Notes under the pieces: generated by a model
Databases searched by the model: none
The model's input: only the letters and a program-made list of their open reading frames with translations
Told to the model about the DNA's origin: nothing
Shown: positions 24,701 to 37,494 of the stretch, piece after piece
Layout: the number at the start of each line of letters is the position of its first letter
How positions within the stretch are numbered: position 1 is the stretch's first letter
Translations under genes and position numbers: made by a program
NCBI GenBank assembly: GCA_022578965.1
Contig: MU400582.1
Coordinates: 1-64,000 of the forward strand
Length of the DNA stretch: 64,000 bases
Direction: 5' to 3'
Source of the DNA: Xylaria sp. FL1777
Lineage: Eukaryota; Ascomycota; Sordariomycetes; Xylariales; Xylariaceae

Positions 24701-26900
24701 AAATAGCAATACTATATATTGCTAATTTTTTATTAAAGTATTACTTAATATAATTTAAGCAAGCAAAAATAATAATTATACTTAAACCTAAAAAATTAAA
24801 AAAAAATTAAAAAAACAGCTAAAAAGTAACGTTTTATTACATTTATTTATATAGTAAAAAAAGTACTAAAAAAAAGCTATATTACTATATAGCAAAAGTA
24901 GCTAAGCAAAAAGATTTTTTGCTAAACAACTAAATAAATAATAAATAAAACAAGTTAATAAATATAACTATTAAACTAGTATTAAAAATAGCAAAAAAAG
25001 CAATTAGCAAAAAAAGCATAACGTTTTTACTATAATTAAACATTATAAAAGCTTTTAATATTATTAATAAAAAAAAAATAATATATATTTTATAATAAAA
25101 AAGCTTTTTTTTTTAAATAGTTAAATAAGTAAACTTTTTTATATTAAACTATATAATGTATTTTTGCTTTAATAAAGCAATATTTTAGCTAATAACGCTA
25201 AAAACTAAAGTTTTTTAAAAGTTTTTACTTTTATTTCTTTTTTTTTTTTTGTATATTTTAATACTTTATAATAACTTTATTATATATTAAAAACTAATAA
25301 TAATTAGCTTTATTAATAATATTAACTTTATTATAGCAAACTTAAATATAAAGTAAAATTATAAAACTTTAAAAGCAATATAAAAAACATATAAAAGCTA
25401 AGCAAAATAATATAAAATAAAGTTTATACTATAAAAAAGCAAATTAATACATTTTTTTAGCAGTAAAACAGCGCTTATATAAGTAATATACTTTTTTAAT
25501 GCAATAGTATACTTAAAAAACAGCGCAAAGTTTTTAAAAGTATAGTTTAATAAAAATATAAAATAAAAAAAATATTTAATAAAGCTTAAAAAAAATTAAA
25601 CATTTAATTATATATAATAATTAAGCTATAAAACTTTATATAAAGCAGCAATATAATAAAAACAAAGCAAATATATATTATAATAATATAAAGCACTTTA
25701 GCTTATAGTATAATAACTTAGCACAAAAATTCTAAAAAAAACAAAGTAAAAAATATTGTTAATTTATTAGTAATAACTTAAAACAAATGCTTTAAATATA
25801 TAACTAAAGCTTTTAAAGCAATTAAAATAAAGCATTTAAAAACTAAAATAAAAATTCTTTTTATTAACTTATATTTTAGCAGTAAAACAATAGCTTATAA
25901 ATATTGCATAAAAAGCTTAGTAGCTAAAAAGTTAATTTAAAAAACAACAAAAAAAATTAAAACTTTTATTTAAAATATAAAAGCTTAAAAAGCTAAAAAC
26001 TAAACAAAAAGCAAGCTTATAAACAATAATAAAAGCATAGCTAAAAAAAATTTAATGCTAGCTTTAAACTTTTAGCAAAAAAAGTAGTTAAAAAAAAAAA
26101 AACTTAAAATTACATTAAAAAAAAAAAAATAAACAAATAAAGCTAAACTAAAACAAGCAGCAGCTATTTAATAATAGTTAAGCAAAAGCTTAGCAAAAAT
26201 AAAGCTTTTAAAAAATATAACAAATTACTAAAACATAAAACAGCTATAATAATATAAATGCGCACTAAAAAAATAAAGCTAAAGGTATTTTTGCATAAAA
26301 AAAAAGTTTTAAGCTTTTTTATGCTTTTTTATAAATATGCAAAAAAGAAAAAAACTTTTTAGCATGTAATCTTATATTATAACTTGCTAAAAAACAAAAA
26401 AAAGCAGCTATAAAAAAGCTTTATAGCTAAACTACTATAAACTAATAAAAATTTATAACTAGCTATAAAAAAGCTTAAAGCTATAAGTAATATTATAAAA
26501 TAGCTATTTATTATTAATAAAATAGCAATATATAATAAAGCAGTTAAAATAAAAAAGAATAAAGAAAAAAAAAAAAAGCAAAAAATAAAGAAAAAACTAG
26601 CAAAAGAAGCAAAAGCGCTTTTTTAAAAGTTTTAAAAAACAAAAAGAAAGCTTTTATGCGCTTTTTAAAAAAGCAAAAAGTTTAAAAGCTTTAAAAAAAG
26701 TCTTTTTGCTTTTTAACCATTATTTTCTATTTAGTAAGCTAATTAATAAAAACTAGTTATTATAAAGTAAAAAAACTTTAAAGTAGCAGCGTAAATATTA
26801 TTACATAAGGTTTTTATTCGGCTTTTTATATAGTTTTACTTATAAGTATACAAGTAAAAAAACCGCGCTATAAAGCAACACAGCAGGTTATTAATAATAA
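21764..26900 (+). mobile_element. LINE (non-LTR retrotransposon), element C, inserted in A2
   Basis: The 5137-bp insertion is absent from the other A copies. The 13-bp target duplication TACTAAATAATAT lies at 21751-21763 and 26901-26913. The right end carries a short TAA-repeat tail (TTATTAATAATAA), as expected at a LINE 3' end. The plus-strand translation contains a decayed LINE reverse transcriptase. There are no terminal inverted repeats. It is shorter than typical full-length fungal Tad-type LINEs, so 5' truncation is possible. An imperfect 24-nt hairpin with 10-bp arms (TTGCACTTTA) sits near the left end, at about 21873-21896. Confidence 0.88.
24750..25330 (+). pseudogene. RIP-destroyed LINE reverse transcriptase of element C
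   Basis: One plus frame can be followed through stops. Near 24754 is a counterpart of the LINE 'VVLRKPGKPD' block, here KIIIILKPKK. At 25036-25059 is LNIIKAFN, matching the LD...AFD motif that carries the first catalytic Asp. At 25309-25320 is FINN, followed by INF, matching the FVDDVNLL box of fungal LINEs. All three blocks are in the same frame (offsets are multiples of three). Each catalytic Asp reads Asn, the change expected from TGA-to-TAA type transitions (T before the G of GAT/GAC). The enzyme is dead. Confidence 0.85.
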
Positions 26901-27137
26901 TACTAAATAATATTTATATATAAAAAGTTTATTTTAATTTTTTAGCTAAAAATAATATAACTTAAAAATTTGATTTTTTTTTAATAAAATTAGCACTTAA
27001 ATAGCTTAACATATAGTTTTTTTTTTTATAGCTTTTTAATAATATTTTAAATATATTTTATATAAAAATCCTTATTTAAAAAAAAAATAAACATATTATT
27101 AAAATATATAATATAAAATATATTTATTATATTATTA

Positions 27138-27185
27138 ATATAGTTTATAAGCAAACAATGTATTTAAGCAAGCAATGCACTTTTT
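27138..27185 (+). repeat. Left terminal inverted repeat of E
   Basis: This 48-bp repeat begins ATATAGTTTATAAGC. It matches the reverse complement of the right end at 39 of 48 positions. Confidence 0.93.
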
Positions 27186-28951
27186 ATTATATTATTAAGT
27201 TTAATTATTAATAACGTTACAATTAAGGCATTTATTATTAAAAATTAATTAATTTTTAATTTATTACTTGTTTTTATATTTTTATTATAAGTTTTTATAT
27301 TATAGCTAGTTTTGCTGCACTGTTTATATTATTACTAGCATAGCAAACTTAGCTTACTACTACTATAACTTTTTAACGTTTGCAATTGTACTAAGTTTTA
27401 CGTATTTTTTTAAGCAATTAAATCAGTTATATTTTTTATAATAAAACTATCTCTGTTTTATAAGCGCCTTTTTTTACCTTTTTAGCACTTATTAAGTGCT
27501 TTATTTGCTTTACAAAGCTTTTAGTTTTTATTGCTTACAAAAATTAGTTAATACGCTAACATTTAATTTAATTTTGTAAGCTAATTAATAGCGTTTAAAA
27601 TTAGCTCTAAAAAGCTTCTTTAATAATTAAAAATTTAACTTTTAATAAAAGTTAATTGCATGCTTGCTTTTTTAGTAGTTTTTAGCATATAAAAAACCTA
27701 AAGTTTAAACAAATCACTAGTATTAAAAATTAGCGTTAGTAACTATAACTGCATATTTAGCTTTAAAATTAATGCTTATAAATCGTAAAGCATTAATTTT
27801 AACTTTTAAAAACCTTTTAAAATATTTAATTTTATAAAAGTAACAAAGTAAGCTTTTTTAAACGCAATAAAAAACTTAGGCTTAATAATATAATTAATAT
27901 ATAACTTAACAAATTTGTTAATTTAGTAATTATATACCTGCTTTAATAAACTATAAAGCTTAACGTTAAGTAGCTAAATTAAATGCAATAAATAAAAAAG
28001 CAAAGCAATAATTATAATGTTTTATTTTTTGCAAAACTTTTTAAACTTAGCTAATATATAACTTTCGTGCTAATTTAGCACTAATAACTAATATATGTTT
28101 TTTTAAAACAACTAAATATATTTTTTAAAGTATTTTGCTTATTTTAATTTTATATTATTGTTTATTTATTTATTAAAACTAGTATTAATTATTTAATTTG
28201 CTAAAAAATTAGTGTTTTTGTATTAATACTAAAAATAAAAAACGCTTTAAAAAATAATATATAGAAAAATAAATAAACCGCATAAATTAATAAAACAAAT
28301 TGCTGTTAACTATTTTTTATTATTAAGCTATACTGCTTTACGCTTTTTATATTAATTAGTATGTATAATAACTATATATATGCAAATTTAGCTCATTATA
28401 AACCTAGTTTTATCGAAGTTTTAAACATTTTTATTTTAAATACTATATTGTAATTTTACATATATATAATACTTAAACTACGCGCTAATAATCTTTAAAT
28501 CTTTATATAATGCTTTTTAATAATTATAAGTATACATAAACTATAATTTAAGCTTTTTATAGCAATTAACAAAATTATAAGCTTAGTGCTTACTAATAAG
28601 CAATACATTTTGCAAGTTACATAAAAAATTAGCTATATTTTTTATAGTAGCATAAGCAAAAAAATATTCTTGCTTATTTAAATTAATAATATACTTAAAA
28701 AAAACTTCTTTTTTAATTAAATTAAGTTTATATATATTAGCGCAGGTTTTGTTTTATGTAATATAACTGTTTATTTTATAACATATAGTGCTTTTAAGAA
28801 GTTAATAAATTTTATAAGCACATTAAATGCTAATTTTTAGCCTAAAATTAATAACTTAAATAGCAAGAAATATTTTAGCTTTTTTAGTTTTATTAGATAT
28901 TATATTATTAAAGAATTATTACGTAACAAAGTTAAAGCAACACATTTATAA

Positions 28952-28999
28952 AAAAAGTGCGTTGTTTGTTTAAATGTATTGCTTGCTTATAAACCACGT
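28952..28999 (-). repeat. Right terminal inverted repeat of E
   Basis: Read on the minus strand it begins ACGTGGTTTATAAGC and keeps C and G where the left repeat has T and A. It is therefore the less mutated terminus. Confidence 0.93.
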
Positions 29000-31940
29000 T
29001 AAGTATTTTTTATATATAACTTTAAAAAATAATAAAAATATTTAATAAACTTATAAATATAACTAGAAATTTATAGTAGCTATAGTATATATAAAACGCT
29101 ATTTTTTATTTATTTTGTTTTTAAATATATAAGCAATAATAAGTATTTTTAAAGTTAATTTTACTAAAGATTTTAACTTTTAAAATTTTATTAAGTAGCT
29201 TTAAAATAAATAATAAAATATATTAATTTTTATATATAACTTAGTTAAGTTTTTTATAGTTTATATATAAGCATAAGCTTTTATTTTTTTTAAGTATAAA
29301 AAAAATTAAAGCGCTAATAAAACTAATAAACTTTTTAATTTTTTTTGCTTTTAGTATTTTATTAAGCTATTTTTATAGTTTTTTTAGCTTATTTTAAGCT
29401 AATAAGTATATAAAAAAATAAAGTATAACTACGTTTTTTTTTAGCTTAATAATAAAGTTTTCTTGCTTTAATTATAGCAATATATTTGTTTTATTAGTAT
29501 TAAAAAACTTAAATAAATTATAAAACTTCTTTAAAATTACTATAAAATTAAAGCAACTAAAACTTTTTTTTAACTTTTTAAGCTATATAAATTTAAATAA
29601 TTAAATAATAACGTAATAACAAGCTTAATTTTAGCAAGCTTTTATAAACTTAATTAAGCTAAATAATTTTACTTAAAAATAATACAATCTAAAAAACTAT
29701 TAATTAATGCTTAAATTTAATATAATTTCTTTATTTTTTAAAATAGTTTAAAATAATAAAAAAAAGCTACTTTTAAAGCAATAATTATAATTAATAGCTA
29801 TATATACACGCTTAATTCTATAAGTAATACTATAATTATTAGTTAATTTATAAATAACTTAATAAGCTTTATAAATAAAAAATCTGCTTTTAGTAATATA
29901 TTATAATATAAATATATAAAAAAATGCTTGCTATAATTTATAATAAAAAGTAAAAATAAAACTAATATAGTTATATTTAAGATATAAATTAAAATTAACA
30001 TAAATTTAAACAAATAGTTTTATAAAGCTAATAAAATAAATAGTATAAAAAGTATAAAAATAACATAAAATAAATATATAAAGTAATAACTTTAGTTTAA
30101 AACTTATAGCTAATATAATTAGTATTAAGCTTACTATTTATTTTTTAAGTTATAATACTATAGCTTTTATAAAAAAAATAGATAAAACTTTAATTGTTAT
30201 TTTTAGTTTTTTTTATTTATATTATAGTTTTTATTTATTTAAATTTTTTAAATAGTTTGTTTTTAAGTAGTATTACTATTATAGCTAATATAGCTATTAA
30301 GCTTATTATTTTTATTATTGTTATTATTATTATTATTTTTAAGCTAAAAGTAATTAAAAGTAATATAGCTAAGTTATTTATAGTTATAATAAATAAAACT
30401 TTTATAGAAATTTAAATTTAAACTATTTTTATTATTATTTTAAAGTTAATTTAAAAAAGTTCTAAAAATATAACAGTTTTTTAAAATATAAATATTATTA
30501 TTATTTTAATTGTTTATATATTTTTAGTTTTAAAAATAGCTATAATTTTTAGTATTATTGCTTTTATAATATTAGTTTTAGCTTTTATAGCTATTATTGC
30601 TTTTATAAAATTTTTAGTTATTATTATTGCAGCTATTATTATAATTATTGCTTTTGTAATAATAATTTTAGTTATTTAAACTAATATTATTATTTTTATA
30701 ATTAATATTAATAAACTAATTACTAGTTTAGTTTTGTTTAATATTTAAAGTTAATTTACTAATAATTTAAGTAATATTTAATTTTAGTTTTTTTTAGCTA
30801 TAGTTTAAACGTTGTTTTTTAGTTATTAGTTTTTAATGTTATTATGCTATATTAATTATATTAGCTTATATAATTAGCAGTAAATTATAATAATTTATTA
30901 GCTTTTATTAAAGTAATACGTTTAATTTTTAATAGTATAATAAAGCTTTTTTGCTTTTATTTTAGCAAACATTTTAAAGTTTAATATTAGCAAAATATTA
31001 ATTAAATAATTTTAAGTTTTAGTTAGCTTATTAACTTGCTTGTTTTAATTATATGTTTATATTAGCTTATAAAAAAGCAAACTGCTTAAGCAAAATTTTA
31101 GTTTAATTTTAAAATACTTTTTAATTAGTTTTAAATTATTTTTTTTTAAAGTTAATAATTTTTGTAATATTAATTAATAAGCATTTTTATAGTTTTAGTT
31201 TATATTATTATGCATATATAAAATTTTATATTTATTGCAATAAAATTTTTAATTAGCTTTTTTAAATATAGTTTAAAGTTTTTTTATTTATTTTAACTAG
31301 TATTAATAAATAAATTTTATGCTAAAAAAGTTATAATTAAACTTTAATAGTTAGCTAAAATTAGCATTTTTAAATAAATAGCATTAATAATAATATAAGC
31401 AATTTTAATATAATTAATATTTAGATTTTCATTAATTATACTTTTTATTAAAGCTAAAAAATAAAAAGTTATTATTATTACTAAAATTTTTATATTTTTA
31501 TTCTTAACTTAAATTATAAAATTGTTTTTTAAGGTTTAAAAAGTTCTTTTGTTTTTTTAAAAATATTATTCTTTAGTTTTTTTATTTACTTAATTATAAA
31601 GTAAAAATAATATAAGCTATTTTTAATTTTAAAGCAATTTATTTGCTTTTATTTTTTTGTTATATAACTTATTGCTTTAGCTTTTTAATTTTAGCTAAAA
31701 GCTATATAATTTATGTTTATAATAGTTAAATATTAACACTTAAAGCACTAAGTAATTATTATTTACTTAAGCCTAGTTCTAAAAATAATTCGTGCTAAGT
31801 TTGTTTTTAATTTATTATTAAAGTTTATTTTGAAGAAAAGCTATTAAAAATAGCATTAGCTCGTATAATTAATTAATATCTAGCTATTTTATAGTATAAT
31901 AAAGTATTATAAATAACTTTATTTTAAAAAGCTTTAAAAT

Positions 31941-32130
31941 TATTACAAAAAGTATAAAGCATTAAAAGTTAAATATAATAATTAATATATCTTTAGTTTT
32001 ATAATAAGTATTTAATAAAACTAAAGCTTAAAAAAAAAAAACTCCTATAAAATAAATATAAAAAAGATATTTTATATATATATATAATATATAACATATG
32101 CTAAAGTACTTAAATAGCTTAATTATAACA
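31941..32130 (-). repeat. 5' LTR of A2
   Basis: This 190-bp LTR is three bases shorter than its relatives in an A-run. It ends ATTATAACA and so keeps the original CA terminus. Confidence 0.95.
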
Positions 32131-32135
32131 ATAAT

Positions 32136-32881
32136 ATATAAATATATATTTATAAAGCTTATTTAATAAAATGTAATAAGCTAGCAAATTACTATAAGCA
32201 ATTTTATAAAATAAATTAGCAAGCTTATATTAAATATTTAGTAAGCTATAAAGCTTTTAATATATATAAAGTATAAATATTTTAAGTAAGTAAAATTATT
32301 ATTATATAAAATATATGCTTTAATAAAAGCTAATATTATAATAAAAAGCAAAAAAAACAAGCTTTATTAATTAATATTAGCTAAATAAGCAAAATAATTA
32401 TAATTAAAAAAATTTTAAATAATTTTTTTAAAATAGTTAATATATAAAAAAAAGTTTAACTATTATAATATAAAACTTTTATTAATTATTTTAGTAGTAT
32501 TAAAGTTAAGCTTAAACTTATTAATTATTTAATTAATAGCTTATTAAAAAAGCTTAAATTAAAAATAAAAACATTTAAAAATTAGCTAAAAAATAGCTTA
32601 TTTAATTTATTTAAAAATTAGCAAAGTAAACTTATAATTTTTTAAAAAACTTTTGTTTTAAATAAGCAATTTAAAAAAAACAAAAAAAATATTTTTAGTT
32701 TAGCTAATATTTAAAACAAAATGCTAAGCTTTTTTAAACAAAAAATTAAAAAGCTAATAATTAATTTAAAAGTAGCTAACTTATATAGCAATAAGCTATA
32801 ATTTTACTAAAAAGTATATTTAATTAAGCTAAAAAAAGTAGCTATAAAATTATTAAAAAAAAAAACTTAATTAAAAATACT
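32136..32881. other. AT-rich spacer between A2 and A-rev, no gene
   Basis: This 0.75-kb remnant is pre-insertion sequence. It is degraded, has no readable frame and matches none of the defined families. Confidence 0.6.
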
Positions 32882-32886
32882 ATAAT

Positions 32887-34504
32887 TATTATAACTAAGC
32901 TATTTAAGTACTTTAGCATATATTATATGTTATATATATATATAAAATATTATGCGTAAATTTAGCAATCTAAGGATTGCATAAGCAAGCAAGCTAAGGT
33001 TGCTGACTTTTTTTGCTAGTAGCTTGTGTTTTATGCAAACGCGCTGCAAGTAAACAGCAGTAAAAAATTTTTACGCGTTGCTTTATTAACTTACTTTAGA
33101 GCTATTATAGCAATAAACTTTAATTAAGCTGTTATTATAACTTTTGCTAGCTATAAAGCTAAAGTAAAAACAAGGTTAATTATAGTATAAAAGCTAAACT
33201 AGGCAATAAAAGCAAATGTAGTTCAGGCAGCATATAAACTACTAAACAATAATTAAAAGGTTATTTTTAATAAGCAGAAAATTTAAACTTAAATGCTAGC
33301 AAATATGTTATAAGCCCGTTAAACGTTCAGCAAAAAATTAAAAGTATACTTTTAACTATACTAGCTAATAGCTTTAAGCTTACTAACTAAACAAGTGTTA
33401 AAAATAAAAGAAAAAAAAATGCTAGCTTAACTTAAGCTAGCTAACTAAAAGCTAAAGATCAAAAAGCTGTTTTTTTTACTTTGTTTATTATAGCATAAGC
33501 AAAAAATGTGCTTAGTATATATTAAGGTTATAACTACAGAAAATGCAAACATAGCGTATACTAATAAACTTTTTTAGAATTACTGCTACTTTTAAATAGC
33601 TTTTTATTTTATAGATGTAATAGCAACTTAACGCTATAGCTACTAAAAATAAGGCTACTAAGCTAGCATATGCAAAAACAAGCAAAAATACAACTAGTGT
33701 AAATTTTTAAAACATGCTAAAAATAAAGCAAACCTATGTTTTATGCAAACTAAAAAAAAAGCAGCTATATGCTTTTTTTATTAAAGTAACTATTTAGCTT
33801 AAGCAATAAAATGCTTAAAAGCTATTTAAGCGTGCAAGCTAGCTAAAAACGCTTTTATTTACTGCTTTATATAGTTTGTAATAAAGCTAACTTAAAGCTA
33901 ACTATATACTATTACTACTACAAAAACGTTATACAAGCAAAAAACTAATAATTTAATAAGCAAAAATATTATTTGCTTAAAGGGTTGCTTACTAAAAAAA
34001 ACTACGCTAGTAACCGCGCAAAAAATAGAATTGCGAACTATTGTTAACATGCTAAAGCTTTAAAACTAACCTAAAGAAAACCTGTTTAAAAACCATTAGT
34101 AAGCGGTTTAAGTAATAAAAAGCTATACTTGCGCAGCAAGCAAAAACGCAAGCAGCAAAAACAGAAGTATTAAATAAGAATTAAGCAACGCAATTTTTAA
34201 ATAATAGCGTTTATATAGTTAGTTATAAAAGAGGTATAAGTTGTAGTAGCAAGCAGTTAGCAGGGATGTTTTTATCCGGCTTTAGCACGGTTTTTACTTA
34301 CGTGTAAAATTAGGTAGCTTTTAGCATAGCTTTCTAAAGCTGTTAGTCCTAAGTAATACAATATATATAAAATATTTCTTTTATACTTATTTTATAAAAG
34401 TTTTCTTTTTTCTTTAAGCTTTAGTTTTATTAAATACTTACTATAAAACTAAAGATATATTAACTATTATATTTAACTTTTAATGCTTTATACTTTCCGT
34501 AATA
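32887..34504 (+). repeat. 5' LTR of A-rev, split by insertion D
   Basis: The LTR halves are 32887-32951 and 34377-34504, together 193 bp. The terminal sequence TATTATAAC...CCGTAATA is the reverse complement of the A1 LTR. Confidence 0.93.
32952..34360. mobile_element. Unidentified 1.4-kb insertion D in the A-rev LTR
   Basis: This 1409-bp block interrupts an otherwise collinear LTR. The flanking duplication is up to 16 bp (32936-32951 and 34361-34376), though it is AT-simple, so only its tail is certain. There are no terminal inverted repeats. G+C is visibly higher than in neighbouring elements, with many GCA, TGC and GCG words. The plus strand is A-rich. The last 140 bp share a run similar to the 3' end of LINE C: GTTTTTATCCGGCTTT here, GTTTTTATTCGGCTTT at about 26810, each followed by TTTTACTTA. 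A 5'-truncated or non-autonomous LINE is my best guess. A near-perfect 21-nt palindrome lies at 33421-33441. Confidence 0.6.
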
Positions 34505-36977
34505 ATTTTAAAGCTTTTTAAAATAAAGTTACTTATAATATTTTGTTATATTATAAAATAGCTAAACATTAACTAATTATATAAGCTAATGCTATTTTTA
34601 ATAGCTTTTTTTTAAGATAAACTTTAATAATAAACTAAGAATAAACTTAGCACAAATTATTTTTAGAACTAAGCTTAAATAAACAATAATTATTTAGTGC
34701 TTTAAGTATTAATATTTAATTATTGCAAATATAAATTGTATAGCTTTTAGCTAAAATCAGAAAGTTAAAATAGCAAGTTATACAGCAAAAAAATAAAAGC
34801 AAACAAGTTGCTTTAAAATTAAAAACAGCTTATACTACTTTTACTTTATACTTAAGTAAACAAAAAAACCAAAAAATAATATCTTTAAAAAAACAAAAAA
34901 ACCTTTTAAATTTTAAAAAATAATCTTGCAACTTAAATTAAAAATAAAAACATAAAAATCTTAATAATAATAATAAACTTTTATTTTCTAGCTTTAATAA
35001 AAAGCATAATTAAAAAAAACCTAAATATTAATTATATTAAAATTGCTTATACTACTATTAATGCTATTTATTTAAAAATGCTAATTTTAGCTAACTATTA
35101 AAGTTTAACTATAATTTCTTTAATATAAAATTTACTTATTAATGTTAACTAAAATAAATAAAAAAACTTTAAACTATATTTAAAAAAACTAATTAGAAAT
35201 TTTATTGCAATAAAAACAAAATTTTATATATATATAGCAATATAAACTAAAACTATAAAAATGCTTATTAATTAGCATTATAAAGATTATTAACTTTAGA
35301 AAAAAAACGATTTAAAACTAACTAAAAAGTATTTTTAAACTAAACTAAAACTTTACTTAAGCAGTTTGCTTTTTTATAAGCTAGCATAAATATATAATTA
35401 AAACAAGCAAATTAATAAACTAACTAAAACTTAAAATTGTTTAATTAATATTTTGCTAGCATTAAACTTTAAAATGTTTACTAAAACAAAAGCAAAAAAG
35501 CTTTATTATATTATTAAAAACTAAACATATTACTTTAATAAAAGCTAATAAACTACTATAATTTACTGCTAATTATATAAGCTAATATAATTAATATAGC
35601 ATAATAACGTTAAAAACTAATAACTAAAAAACAACGCTTAAACTATAGCTAAAAAAAACTAAAGTTAAATATTACTTAAATTATTAGTAAATTAACTTTA
35701 AATATTAAGTAAAACTAAACTAATAATTAGCTTACTAATATTAACTATAAAAACAACAATATTAGCTTTAATAACTAAAACTACTATTACAAAAACAATA
35801 ATTATAATAATAGCTATATTAATAATAATTAAAGATTTTATAAAAGCAATAATAACTATAAAAGCTAGAACTAATATTATAAAAGCAATAATACTAAAAG
35901 TTATAGCTGCTTTTAAAACTAAAAATATATAAATAACTAAAGTAATAATAATATTTATACTTTAAAAAACTATTATACTTTTAAAGCTTTTTTAAATTAA
36001 CTTTAAAACAATAATAAAAATAGTTTAAATTTAAACTTTTATAAAAACTTTACTTGCTATAGCTATAAATAACTTAGCTATATTGCTTTTAATTACTTTT
36101 AGCTTAAAAATAATAACAATAATAGCAATAATAAAAACAATAAGCTTAATAGTTATATTAGCTATAATAATAATACTATTTAAAAATAAACTATTTAAAA
36201 ATTTTAAGTAAATAAAAACTATAATATAAATAAAAAAAACTAAAAACAACAATTAAAGTTTTATATATTTTTTTTATAAAAGCTATAATATTATAACTTA
36301 AAAAATAAATAATAAACTTAATATTAACTATATTAACTATAAGTTTTAAACTAAAGTTATTATTTTATATATTTATTTTATGCTGTTTTTATACTTTTTA
36401 TACTATTTATTTTACTAGTTTTATAAAACTATTTGTTTAAACTTATATTAATTTTAATTTATGTGCTAAATATAACTATATTAGTTTTACTTTTGCTTTT
36501 TATTATAAATTATAGCAAGCATTTTTTTATATATTTATATTATAGCATGCTGCTAAAAATAGATTTTTTACTTATAAAACTTATTAAGTTGTTTATAAAT
36601 TAACTAATAATTATAATATTACTTGCAAAATTAACCGTGCATATATAGTTATTAACTATAATTATTACTTTAAAAGCAGCTTTTTTTTTTTATTTTAAAC
36701 TACTTTAAAAAATAAAAAAATTATACTAAATTTAAGCATTAATTAATAGTTTTTTAAATTGTGTTATTTTTAAATAAAATTATTTAGCTTAACTAAGTTT
36801 ATAAAAGCTTATTAAAACTAAGCTTATTATTACGCTATTATTTAATTACTTAAATTTATATAGCTTAAAAAGTTAAAAAAAAGTTTTCGTTGCTTTAATT
36901 TTATAGTAATTCTAAAAAAGTTTTATAATTTATTTAAGTTTTTTAATACTAGCAAAACAAACATATTGCTATAATTA

Positions 36978-37494
36978 TGTAATGAACTTATTATACATTA
37001 ATATAACGGGTTTACCCTTGAGATCTTAATTTATAAGTAATAATAAAATCCTTAATAGTAGTCCGTTAGGGAAGTTTTCGGAGTATTTTTACTATTATAC
37101 ATTAATAGAAGTTTTAAAGGATTAAAAGTAATAAGTATATTAGTACTTAGTAGTTATAAAGAAATTAATAGCTAAAGAGCTAAAAACTAAATAAGTAATT
37201 AAATATAAAAAGTGCATAATTATATAAACAAAAAAAACAGTAGTAGTAATTTATAAACGTTGCTTTTTTTAATAAACTTAATGCTATATTGTTTTAAGTT
37301 TAAAGCTTAATAAATTTAACGCTTAAGTTTGTTAAGTTTAAAGCTTAATAAACTTAACGCTTAAGTTTATTAAGTTTATGCATTAAATCTTTATAATAGT
37401 TTAAATACATATTTTTTTAACAAATAAGACTTTTTTTGCGCATGCTTTTTTTATACTTAGCTTTTAACCGGCTTAATTAACTTGTTTTATAATA
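36978..37494 (-). repeat. 3' LTR of B
   Basis: This 517-bp LTR starts TGTAATGAAC and ends TTTTATAATA. It contains the tandem 38-bp hairpin units described for the solo LTR. Confidence 0.95.

Larger units (their letters stand above)
27138..28999. mobile_element. Tc1/mariner-type (Fot1/pogo-like) DNA transposon E, inserted in A2
   Basis: The element is 1862 bp with 48-bp terminal inverted repeats (27138-27185 and 28952-28999). The repeats differ at 9 positions, all transitions, as RIP produces. It is flanked by TA duplications (27136-27137 and 29000-29001) within a local TTAA. The other A copies have an uninterrupted sequence here. Size and TA target fit Fot1/Molly-class fungal elements. The internal sequence is full of stops. 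The minus strand may carry the decayed transposase, but its motifs are too eroded to assert. A TTAA-specific (piggyBac-like) reading is the alternative. Confidence 0.85.
17272..32130 (-). mobile_element. Ty3/Gypsy retrotransposon family A copy A2, interrupted by C and E
   Basis: LTRs lie at 17272-17464 (193 bp) and 31941-32130 (190 bp). The flanking target duplication is GTAAT (17267-17271) and ATAAT (32131-32135), differing only by one G-to-A change. The coding strand is minus. Removing the LINE at 21764-26900 and the DNA transposon at 27138-28999, with their duplications, leaves about 7.85 kb, equal to the other copies. The RT catalytic YxDD equivalent (YFNN) is at 27095-27106, just outside the left end of transposon E. 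Integrase lies near 20560-20110. Confidence 0.95.

Noticed and set aside
27138..28999. piggyBac-like element because TTAA flanks both ends
   Set aside because: The TIRs pair best when one A of TTAA is counted inside each end, leaving TA as the duplication. Size also favours Tc1/mariner. Kept only as an alternative.
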